A stretch of DNA of 64,000 bases. Source: Vallitalea okinawensis (GTDB lineage Bacteria > Bacillota > Clostridia > Lachnospirales > PQDH01). Positions within the stretch are counted from its first letter, which is position 1; every line of letters starts with the position of its first letter. The notes below the pieces were generated by a model, which was not told the origin of the DNA, did not search any database, and worked only from the letters and a program-made list of their open reading frames with translations. The stretch spans positions 265,855-329,854 of the forward strand of contig NZ_PQDH01000007.1 of NCBI RefSeq assembly GCF_002964605.1, written 5' to 3'. Position numbers and translations under genes: made by a program. Below are positions 9,605-17,512 of the stretch, piece by piece.

Positions 9605-11164
9605 TTATCTATTTCTTTTAATATAACTACTTGGCGTTATCCCATGATATTTTTTAAAACATTTAGAGAAGTAGCGGGAATCGCCATATCCACAATTTGC
9701 TGAAAGAATTTCTACATTATGTTGCCCTTTTTCAATGATCTCCTTAGCTTTAATCATTCGAGTTGTAATAATATACTCCCCTAGACTATCACCTGTTTTT
9801 GTCTTAAATAATTTACATATGTAATGATAGTTAAAGTTGAAGTGACTTACAACTTTATTAATATTACAATCCTGTTCATGATAATGCTCTAGTATATAGG
9901 ATTTTATTTCATTAACTAATAAATCAGATTCACTAACTTCTCTTACAATTATAGCCTCCATTAAATCCTTAAAAAAACTATTCATCCATTCTATCAACTC
10001 GTCTAAGGTAAAAAAAGTAGCAATCTGTTCTCTCAACTGTTTACGATTCTGCCATTTCATAACCTTCGTACTTTGACACTCCATTGCATACTCATAGGCA
10101 AGGCTAAAGAGTTGTTGAACTACCGATTCAATAACACTTATTGAATACAAGTTATCTTTAATTTCTTGAAAGATATTTTTAATTATGTTCTTTAAATATT
10201 CCTCATCTTTTTTACGTAAACATAAGGTTAAAAGATGTCTCTCTTTGTCACTTATCCCTTTATGCTGGTAAGGATTATTGATAACCACATCTTTGCAGCA
10301 TATAGGTTTATGGGTATCTAAAACAAGTCTATTAGCTAAGATATGTTGATTTTTTTTACTTATATCTCTTAAACATTGCACATCTTTAAAAATAGAACTT
10401 AAACATACGATCATACGACTCATGTACTTATTGTTGATTAAATTACTTAGCTCTATCAGTTTCTCCATAATGCTTTCATTGCTGACTTCTTTTATATCTT
10501 CAGAGCTTATAAAAAGGCTACACTCTTCATAACTAGCTACCCAACATACTCCTTCTAATTCTATTTCATCAATTATTGTGTAGATAACATCTTTTAATAT
10601 ATTAATATTCATTTCTATTGTATCTGCATCAGGTCTTTGATTGTTCATAAGCATCTGAAAGGTAATCAAACGTTTAAAACTTTTTGCTTGAATTTGTTTA
10701 TTTATCTCACTATTTCCCGTGAATTCCACTAAATAATGTGTATCTCCTGAGAGCTGGGCAAGTATTTCTTCTCGTTTTTTACGTTTCCCAGGTAATATTT
10801 TGTTTCGTAACTTAATCAGCTCATCTCTTAATTCTTCTTGTGGAACAGGTTTTAAGATGTAATTGGATACCCCTAATTGTAGAGCTTGTCTAACATAATC
10901 AAATTCACTATAACCCGTCAACATGACGCAATGGGTTAAACTCTTACTAACCCTTAACTCTCTGATCAGTGTCAATCCATCCATTATAGGCATGTTAATA
11001 TCAATGAGGGCAACATCAGGTTCTTTATCTAATATTAAATCTAATCCTTCTTTTCCATTATCGGCTTCGCCACAGAGTTGATAACCAAGTTCTTCCCATG
11101 GAGTAGTAACCCGTAATGCTTTTCTTGTATAGTATTCATCATCAATCAAAACAACTTTTAGCAT
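9605..11164 (-). CDS. YesN-type response regulator with AraC DNA-binding domain
   Basis: A 519-residue transcription regulator. Residues 1-120 are a receiver domain (acidic pair D8-D9, phosphoacceptor D55 in LIDINMP, Lys near 104 in YILKPV). A long linker follows, and residues about 415-519 are a tandem AraC helix-turn-helix (VVSHFNFNYHYICKLFKTKTG, then LSANCGYGDSRYFSKCFKKYHGITPSSY). Its start overlaps the kinase stop as ATGCTAA, which shows translational coupling. Regulators of this type usually control an adjacent sugar ABC importer; here that is the importer upstream in the same operon. Confidence 0.92.
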   Translation of the reverse strand: MLKVVLIDDEYYTRKALRVTTPWEELGYQLCGEADNGKEGLDLILDKEPDVALIDINMPIMDGLTLIRELRVSKSLTHCVMLTGYSEFDYVRQALQLGVSNYILKPVPQEELRDELIKLRNKILPGKRKKREEILAQLSGDTHYLVEFTGNSEINKQIQAKSFKRLITFQMLMNNQRPDADTIEMNINILKDVIYTIIDEIELEGVCWVASYEECSLFISSEDIKEVSNESIMEKLIELSNLINNKYMSRMIVCLSSIFKDVQCLRDISKKNQHILANRLVLDTHKPICCKDVVINNPYQHKGISDKERHLLTLCLRKKDEEYLKNIIKNIFQEIKDNLYSISVIESVVQQLFSLAYEYAMECQSTKVMKWQNRKQLREQIATFFTLDELIEWMNSFFKDLMEAIIVREVSESDLLVNEIKSYILEHYHEQDCNINKVVSHFNFNYHYICKLFKTKTGDSLGEYIITTRMIKAKEIIEKGQHNVEILSANCGYGDSRYFSKCFKKYHGITPSSYIKRNR

Positions 11165-12966
11165 TTGTCATCCTCCCCCACTGGCTCATAAGGTAAACGA
11201 ATTGTAATCTTGGTAAAATAACCTTGTTTACTGGAAATTTGTATGCCATAAGCATCGCCATGAATCATCTGTATTCTTTGATGAATACTTCTAAGTCCAA
11301 AACTTCCCTCTACTTCTTTGCTGGCAATACTCTTATTTAGTAGCTCAATTGTTTCTGGTGAAATACCTATTCCTGTATCAATGACATGGATAAGAATGAC
11401 TTTCCCTTCAACACAAGCTCTAATATGAATTGTACTTCTGCTTCCCTTAGGCTTTAACCCATGGTATATAGCATTTTCAACAATAGGTTGTAGTGTTAAT
11501 TTTGGTATTTCCTGCTTTTCAATTCTGGCAGGTATATGGATTTTGAAATCAAGAATTTTGACATAGCGATAACGCTGTATCGTTAAGTAACTCTCCACAA
11601 TCTTTTTTTCCTCTATAATAGGTATTAAATCCTGTCCTTGACTTAATGAAAGTCTGTAGAAACTAGCTAGACTCTGGGCAGCTCCTAGTGCCTCTTCTTT
11701 CATATCTAATTGAACCAAAGAATGAATCGTTCCTAGTGTATTGTACAGAAAATGAGGTTTAATCTGCGCTTGCATTAACAGAAACTCATAATTTCTAATG
11801 GCTTCTTGTTTATTCACTATATCATTAAATAACTTATCATTACGATCCATCAAATTATTAAAGGTGGTATTAAGAAGATACATTTCACCTTTCACTAGCT
11901 CATCGGCACGCTGATCTCTCTGTCCATTTTTTATATACTTCATAACTTTAACCAATTTTGTAATAGGCTTTGAAATATTATGTGACATATATCTAGATAT
12001 AATAAAAGCAATTAAAGTATAAATTACACTGAAATACAATAAGAAAGCTCTAAACCTCTGATAGGAAGTTAATAAGGTGTCCATAGATACTTGACTGAGG
12101 AGATACCAATCTGAATTGGGTATTTTCTCAATGGCTAGATAATAGGATTGATTCTTTGTCTGAATAACAGCTTCTTCATTGGCTTGGAACTTATGAAAAG
12201 TTAGTTTTTCGATACCAATAACGTCAACTATGCTTTTGCCAATGATTTGATTATCGGTTGCAGATATAATTTCTTCATTTGACCCAATAATGTAGAACTT
12301 GCTGTTTTCATCATCAAAATTACTAGAGAATATATTCGAAAAGGTGTCTTCATCTATATACATAAAGACGGCTCCTAAATATTTTGCATTATACAGATGA
12401 TAAACAGGTTTTTTTACTATGAAAAGGGATTTTGATGTACCTGCCATATCCATCATATGGTGGGGTGCATACCACTGAAGCTGTTGACTATTTTGTGAAG
12501 TTACTAAAGTAAAGGTATCCTTATTAAGCATACTCTCCACTTGTGAGTTTAAGAAAGGACTAATGTGTATAATGGAACCACTTTCTGTTTTAAAATCACA
12601 ACTGATAATGTTTTCTGAAATACCAATGATTTCATTAATAGCTCTACCAAGGGTACGTTGTGTCGTATATAAAGAACGTTGCTCCTCTGGTAACTCTAGT
12701 GTAGATAGCAAAGCATCCTGAACACGTTTATCAATGGAAATATTAATAATAGAATCATTAATACTCCTCGTTAATAACTCCATACTGTTTGTAATAAGAT
12801 TTGTTTCTTTCATAATAGATGCTTTTGCCTGTTCTATGGTAATCCTTTTAAATGCATAACCTCCAGCTAAACTAAAAATCACCATGGAACATAGCATAAT
12901 AATGATATTGAAGAAAAAGATTTTAGTGGCTAGAGGTAGTTCTTTTATTTTATAGATCATTTTCAT
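11158..12966 (-). CDS. YesM-type sensor histidine kinase
   Basis: A membrane sensor of about 600 residues: TM1 near residues 15-38, a large extracellular Cache-type sensor to about 300, TM2 (FLLYFSVIYTLIAFIISRY), a HAMP linker (SKPITKLVKVMKYIKNG), the His_kinase domain with phospho-acceptor motif QAQIKPHFLYNTLGTIHSL, and a HATPase_c domain (VENAIYHGLKPKG; DTGIGI; GSFGLRSIHQRI). I start at the ATG six bases after GGTGGG; an ATG two codons upstream is also possible. It partners the overlapping YesN-type regulator and likely senses an extracellular saccharide or the loaded binding protein. Confidence 0.92.
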   Translation of the reverse strand: MKMIYKIKELPLATKIFFFNIIIMLCSMVIFSLAGGYAFKRITIEQAKASIMKETNLITNSMELLTRSINDSIINISIDKRVQDALLSTLELPEEQRSLYTTQRTLGRAINEIIGISENIISCDFKTESGSIIHISPFLNSQVESMLNKDTFTLVTSQNSQQLQWYAPHHMMDMAGTSKSLFIVKKPVYHLYNAKYLGAVFMYIDEDTFSNIFSSNFDDENSKFYIIGSNEEIISATDNQIIGKSIVDVIGIEKLTFHKFQANEEAVIQTKNQSYYLAIEKIPNSDWYLLSQVSMDTLLTSYQRFRAFLLYFSVIYTLIAFIISRYMSHNISKPITKLVKVMKYIKNGQRDQRADELVKGEMYLLNTTFNNLMDRNDKLFNDIVNKQEAIRNYEFLLMQAQIKPHFLYNTLGTIHSLVQLDMKEEALGAAQSLASFYRLSLSQGQDLIPIIEEKKIVESYLTIQRYRYVKILDFKIHIPARIEKQEIPKLTLQPIVENAIYHGLKPKGSRSTIHIRACVEGKVILIHVIDTGIGISPETIELLNKSIASKEVEGSFGLRSIHQRIQMIHGDAYGIQISSKQGYFTKITIRLPYEPVGEDDKC

Positions 12967-13037
12967 CAGCATCCCACCATTTTCATCATCTCATGTACTA
13001 ATTATAGTATAATCGATTATGAAGGCTATAGAAACAA

Positions 13038-13871
13038 TTATTTGATAGCTGAACCTGCAGTCAGCGCTTCTTCAATACTCTGACTTCCCAAGAGATAGAT
13101 GATGATTGCAGGTATACTCGTTATGACTAATGCGGCACAAAGCATTCCCCACTCTGTTCCCCTTGATGTACTGAAATACCCTATGGCTACAGCAATAGGC
13201 CGCATTTTAACATCATCAATTGTTATGAATGCCATAAAGTATTCATTCCAAGTATAGAGCATAAAGACTATGATCACCACTGTACTTACTGCTGACTTAA
13301 CCATAGGTAATATGATGCGTATAAAAGCACCAACTATACCGCAACCATCCATATACGCTGCTTCCTCAAGCTCTCTAGGTAAGCTGCGCATAAAGGCATA
13401 AAGAATTAAAATGCTCATTGGTAAAGCACTAGCTGTATAAACCAATATCGTACCTATGTAGGTGTTTTTTATACCCAAGTCACCTAATAAAACATACAGT
13501 GATAAGATAATAATGGACATGGGAACGACTAAACCTAACTGTATATAACGATAAATAATTTCACGTCCTCTGAAATCCATTCTTGATGTAGCATAAGCAA
13601 ACAAAGAAGCCGTAACAACTGTCAATAAAATAGTTCCTATGGTATAGATACCACTATTCGTAAAATAACGAAAAAAATCAAAAGCGCCTATGGCATTACT
13701 ATAATTAGCCAAACTCCAAACTTGTGGTAGTCCAATAGGATTTGCTATAACCTCTCTTGCTGTTTTGAAAGAGTTAATGATCATCCACAAAATAGGGTAC
13801 AGGGCTGACAGAGCAAATAATACTAATAGTATATTAATCAATCCATCTAAAAGACTGGTTTTCTTATTCAT
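13038..13871 (-). CDS. CUT1 sugar ABC transporter permease (MalG/AraQ-like)
   Basis: A 277-residue inner-membrane permease with six predicted helices. The EAA loop (RELEEAAYMDGCGIVGAFIRIILPMVKSAV) that docks the ATPase is near residues 185-215. The N-terminal PILWMIINSFKTAREV is typical of the MalG type. It pairs with the MalF-like permease 10 bases upstream. No ATP-binding subunit is encoded nearby, so a shared MsmX-type ATPase elsewhere in the genome is inferred. Substrate cannot be read from sequence; context next to arabinose genes makes an arabino- or other plant oligosaccharide plausible. Confidence 0.92.
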   Translation of the reverse strand: MNKKTSLLDGLINILLVLFALSALYPILWMIINSFKTAREVIANPIGLPQVWSLANYSNAIGAFDFFRYFTNSGIYTIGTILLTVVTASLFAYATSRMDFRGREIIYRYIQLGLVVPMSIIILSLYVLLGDLGIKNTYIGTILVYTASALPMSILILYAFMRSLPRELEEAAYMDGCGIVGAFIRIILPMVKSAVSTVVIIVFMLYTWNEYFMAFITIDDVKMRPIAVAIGYFSTSRGTEWGMLCAALVITSIPAIIIYLLGSQSIEEALTAGSAIK

Positions 13872-13881
13872 CGACTCACTC

Positions 13882-14766
13882 CTAACACATTTCTATTTTT
13901 TCTCTTGCCACTAACTTGTTCACCAGTAATACCATAATAAAGGTTTCAATAGCAAATAGGACGGCTATGGAGCCTGCTTGCCCAAAATCCATTAATCTAA
14001 ACGCCTTATAATACATCTGATAAATTAGCGATCTTGTTAGATCTCCTGGACCTCCATTAGTTAAGAGTTGGATCTGTGTAAAAATCTGCATGGTACCGGT
14101 TATGGAAATGATGAGAACAAACTTGATGACTTCCTGTGTTAAAGGTATAGATATTTTAATAGAGCGTTGAATAAAGTTTGCTCCTGCAACCTTAGCAGCT
14201 TCGTAATATGAATCAGGAATAGAGCGTAATGCAGCATAGAAATAAAGCATGTTAAAACCTATATATTGCCATAAGACAACAGCACCGATAATCCAAATAG
14301 CATAAGTCTCATGCTGTAGCCAAGGAATAATTAATTCTTCTAAATCAACTTTCATGAGTAAGGCATCTAAAATCCCCCAATCTGGTTGAAAGACCATTTT
14401 CCACATTAATGCTATAACCGCTATGTTGAGTACCGCCGGCATGAATACCGCTATTTTGAAATACTTTCGAAAACGAGGACCTCTTTCATTAATTAATAAC
14501 GCAAGGATATATGAAAAAGGACCACAGATGAATAATTGTACTGCTAACATTTTCAATGTATTCAAGTTAGCATGCCAGAAAACAGGGTCTTTTAGAGTAC
14601 TCATATAATTACCAAATAATAGAAATTCACCAAACTCAAAACCATTAAAAACAAAACCACTTTGGATAACCGTTGTTATCAAAGGATAAATAATAAATGA
14701 TGTAAATATAATAAGTGCAGGTAGAATAAATAATATGATTACTAATCGCTCGTGCTTTCTTCTCAT
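13882..14766 (-). CDS. CUT1 sugar ABC transporter permease (MalF/UgpA-like)
   Basis: A 294-residue permease with six helices: a first helix at residues 10-30 (ILFILPALIIFTSFIIYPLI), a large first periplasmic loop, and the EAA loop SYYEAAKVAGANFIQRSIKISIPLTQEV near residues 185-212. LLTNGGPGDLTRSLIYQMY near the C terminus is the conserved signature of MalF-type subunits. It forms the heterodimeric membrane pore with the next gene. It is separated from the binding-protein gene by a stable stem-loop that probably lets the binding protein be made in excess. Confidence 0.92.
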   Translation of the reverse strand: MRRKHERLVIILFILPALIIFTSFIIYPLITTVIQSGFVFNGFEFGEFLLFGNYMSTLKDPVFWHANLNTLKMLAVQLFICGPFSYILALLINERGPRFRKYFKIAVFMPAVLNIAVIALMWKMVFQPDWGILDALLMKVDLEELIIPWLQHETYAIWIIGAVVLWQYIGFNMLYFYAALRSIPDSYYEAAKVAGANFIQRSIKISIPLTQEVIKFVLIISITGTMQIFTQIQLLTNGGPGDLTRSLIYQMYYKAFRLMDFGQAGSIAVLFAIETFIMVLLVNKLVAREKIEMC

Positions 14767-14792
14767 GTTTACTGAAGCCCCCTCTAAATAAG

Positions 14793-14816
14793 AGAGCCGG
14801 TAGTTTAACCGGCTCT
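14793..14816 (-). other. Stem-loop between binding-protein and permease genes
   Basis: Perfect 9-base arms (AGAGCCGGT and ACCGGCTCT) around a six-base loop, without a U-run. Such hairpins after a substrate-binding-protein gene commonly stabilise its mRNA or cause partial termination, giving more binding protein than permease. That role here is inferred from position. Confidence 0.7.
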
Positions 14817-14833
14817 ATGCATTATAATGATTA

Positions 14834-16135
14834 TTAGTATATAGCCTCCATGGACTTACCAAATTCTTCAGCAGTAATCTGACCAAAAATTAACTTTTCT
14901 AAATTTGTAACATATTCAGCCTGTTGAGCTTGTTGCATAAAGTTAGTTGGGAAATTTGGTATAACATTCGTGTTCTCGTCACGTATTTTTTCATAGAAAT
15001 ATTGATTAACATCAGCTGCACCTGCTGGTAGCTGATCAAATCCTTTAAGCGCTGTTGCGTTACCTGCCTCATTAGCCCAGTACTCTGCATCTTGCATCAC
15101 CAAAAACTGTGCTACATCTAACGCTAGGTCAGGATCTTCAGTATACTTAGCGATCATAAAACCACCAGCTGTTGCAGATCCCCATGCATTTAATGTATAG
15201 TTACCGAAAATCTCTGGTAGAGAAGCATAACCAATTTCAAAATTAGCTACTGATATAGCTGGATATACCCAGATAGGATGATAAATCATTGCCGCATCCC
15301 CATCGATAAATAACTGTTCATGCACTTGTTGCTCAATGGATGTAACATTCTCTGGAAATGCTCCCATCTCATAAAGAGAACTTAATCGTTCTGCCGCCTT
15401 TACTACCTCTTCACTAGTAAAGCCAATCTCTTTAGATTGAAGTTTTCGCATAGCATTTGGATCATCGACAGTCATTAAATCTGCAAACATAAAATTTTGC
15501 AAAGCCCATGACGTAGCAGATATTGGTAAATAACCTTTCTCTTTCAGTTTCTTAACTAATTCAATGAACCCTTCATAACTGTCTGGCAATTCTAGGTTTT
15601 CTTTTGCAAAGATTTCTTTATTATAAAAAATTGGACCTGCAAAGAATGAATCTGTTCCACTACTTAAGCAATAAATCTCCCCGTCAGGGGCAGGAATTAA
15701 TGCAGCCTTGTTGGTGAACTCATCTAAAAACCCATTGTTTTTTATGCGCTCTGTTAATGGTAAAGCATTTCCTGATTGATAAACAATATCCGCTCCCCAA
15801 AAGATATCAGGTAACGTACCTGATGCATTGTAGACAGTTAATTTGCTATCATAATTACTAGCACTACCTGGCAACTCAAACTCAGCTTCTACGTTTGGGA
15901 ATGCTTCTCCAATATTCTTAGAATAATAATTCTGATAAATGGCCTGACGATTACTATCTTCTGATAAAACCATGATCTTTAGCTTTTGCTTTTCTTTTTG
16001 TTTTGGTGTTGCACTTTCTTCTTGCTTTTCCCCCATTTGATCACTCGTTGCGTTATTATCCTCTTTACTTGAACAGCCCGCTAGTAAAGAAACAAGCAAA
16101 ATTCCTAGTAAGAGATACGTTATGATTTTTTTCAT
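14834..16135 (-). CDS. Sugar ABC transporter substrate-binding lipoprotein
   Basis: A 433-residue extracellular solute-binding protein (family 1). The start at 16135 follows AGGAGG and gives MKKIITYLLLGILLVSLLAGCSS: a signal peptide with lipobox LLAGC, so the mature protein is lipid-anchored. The remainder has the typical two-lobe pattern (LKIMVLSED, a repeated DIFWGAD, LPLTERIKNNGFLDE, ALIPAPDGEIYCL, GDAAMIYHPIWVYPAI, GGFMIAKYTEDPDLALDVAQFL). It heads the operon that continues with two permeases and the YesM/YesN pair. The substrate is not determined. Confidence 0.93.
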   Translation of the reverse strand: MKKIITYLLLGILLVSLLAGCSSKEDNNATSDQMGEKQEESATPKQKEKQKLKIMVLSEDSNRQAIYQNYYSKNIGEAFPNVEAEFELPGSASNYDSKLTVYNASGTLPDIFWGADIVYQSGNALPLTERIKNNGFLDEFTNKAALIPAPDGEIYCLSSGTDSFFAGPIFYNKEIFAKENLELPDSYEGFIELVKKLKEKGYLPISATSWALQNFMFADLMTVDDPNAMRKLQSKEIGFTSEEVVKAAERLSSLYEMGAFPENVTSIEQQVHEQLFIDGDAAMIYHPIWVYPAISVANFEIGYASLPEIFGNYTLNAWGSATAGGFMIAKYTEDPDLALDVAQFLVMQDAEYWANEAGNATALKGFDQLPAGAADVNQYFYEKIRDENTNVIPNFPTNFMQQAQQAEYVTNLEKLIFGQITAEEFGKSMEAIY

Positions 16136-16168
16136 TAAATCCCTCCTATGCAAAATTAGTATGGATTA

Positions 16169-16174
16169 ATTATA
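16169..16174 (-). promoter_or_regulatory. Probable -10 box of the ABC/YesMN operon
   Basis: TATAAT on the minus strand, about 30 bases upstream of the binding-protein ribosome site. The best -35 candidate 17 bases further up (TGTTTA) is poor, which fits a promoter needing activation, for instance by the YesN-type regulator of the same operon. Confidence 0.5.
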
Positions 16175-16328
16175 ACGAATCATGTTCTAAATAAACAGTT
16201 AATTTTTAGCTGTATTTGTGTAACATTTATGCCCTTTTATCAACCCTGCTATTTTATGTTCGTATATAGCAATTCGAGTTACCTTTCAAGTATGTGCAAG
16301 TAAGTATGTTTCCTTGTTTCTTACACTA

Positions 16329-16380
16329 CAAAAAAAGGTATTTAGAAACCATTCAACTGGTTAATATATACCTTTTTAGT
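16329..16380 (-). terminator. Terminator after the UroD-GH2-UroD operon
   Basis: On the minus strand AAAAAGGTAT pairs with ATACCTTTTT, with an inner AACC/GGTT pair, followed by a run of seven T residues. It lies about 55 bases after the last gene of the operon. The rest of the 16136-16432 gap contains the ABC operon promoter. Confidence 0.8.
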
Positions 16381-16432
16381 GATTATATATGTACACATTC
16401 TATCTTCTGATAAGAAAACACATATCTATAAA

Positions 16433-17512
16433 TTATTCGTGAGTTAACTTTGATATAGTCTTTAGAAGACTTTCAGCTTCATCTTCAGAAGATGCCGGTA
16501 TGACAAGATGTAACCCTTTGGAAGAAAGTTGCTCCATTAAAGGTTCTAACTCCTTTGTATCTGGAAGATTAAGTAATAACCCTTTACCAGCCCCTTGAAT
16601 TTTCTTCAATTCATCAATATAGTTAAGAGCTGAAGGTTGACCAACAACACTAGTCCACTGAATAGCCTTAAGATTCTCTATAGTTAAAATTTGATCTAAA
16701 TGGCGAATTTGTTCCATACCATCTAAGTGATACAATGGATACTCTAATTTACTACCTTGGTGATCTAACTCTGGTTTAGCATACTTAGTAAATAACTCTG
16801 GAGAGATCATTGTTGATATATCACATTGAAGCTGTGCATGTAAACCAGGTGCCCAGGTGAACAACCAGCCAATACCGCTACCACCACGATTGGTATTTTT
16901 AATAATATTAAAGGTCTCTTCAGTATACTTATCCCATACACGACGCATTTTTGTCATTGCTGGCTCAATGTAAGCTTCATTTGTAAACATGTCCATTAAT
17001 AAAGTATCTGCTCCTTGAATTAGGGATAGTGCATCTAGATCTCCAGTTACATCTGCCATGGATACAAAGTATTCGTCATTAGTATTGTCTACAAAATACT
17101 GTGCTAATTCCAAAGTCTTTTGATACCAAAAGTTACTCTCTTCGAAAATTAAAGAAGGTTCTCTTTCTTCTGTAGGGTGAAACCAAAGAGTATTTTGCGT
17201 AAATTCATGTTTCACATCTTTGAAATAACCAGCTTGCCCAGATGGACCTAAGCTTAACATGACTGTTGGTATACCATCACCAACCCATGTACGATTATCC
17301 AACATATGCTTATTTCTATTTAATACGAATTCAGCATCAGTATACCAATGAAGAGCAGCATCTTGATCTTCTGGTTGGATCATCATTGTATAATCAAAAT
17401 TGGCATTCTTACATGGTCCTAAGATTGTTGTTAAACAACGATCAATAACTTCATTTTCCCAAAATGCTGCATGTCTTTCTAAACGTTTATCCCAATCACT
17501 AATATATGCCAT
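16433..17512 (-). CDS. Uroporphyrinogen-decarboxylase-fold protein (UroD/methyltransferase superfamily)
   Basis: A 359-residue protein with hallmarks of the UroD-like superfamily, which includes corrinoid and CoM methyltransferases: MMIQPEDQDAALHWYTDAEFVL near the N terminus, EEREPSLIFEESNFWYQKT, SMADVTGDLDALSLIQGADTLLMDM, YPLYHLDGMEQIRHLDQIL near residue 260 and a C-terminal LLLNLPDTKELEPLMEQLSSKGLHL. It is not a haem-synthesis enzyme by context. Its ATG directly follows the GH2 stop codon and its GGGGG ribosome site lies inside the last GH2 codons, so the two are translationally coupled. Reaction and substrate are unknown. Confidence 0.7.
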   Translation of the reverse strand: MAYISDWDKRLERHAAFWENEVIDRCLTTILGPCKNANFDYTMMIQPEDQDAALHWYTDAEFVLNRNKHMLDNRTWVGDGIPTVMLSLGPSGQAGYFKDVKHEFTQNTLWFHPTEEREPSLIFEESNFWYQKTLELAQYFVDNTNDEYFVSMADVTGDLDALSLIQGADTLLMDMFTNEAYIEPAMTKMRRVWDKYTEETFNIIKNTNRGGSGIGWLFTWAPGLHAQLQCDISTMISPELFTKYAKPELDHQGSKLEYPLYHLDGMEQIRHLDQILTIENLKAIQWTSVVGQPSALNYIDELKKIQGAGKGLLLNLPDTKELEPLMEQLSSKGLHLVIPASSEDEAESLLKTISKLTHE

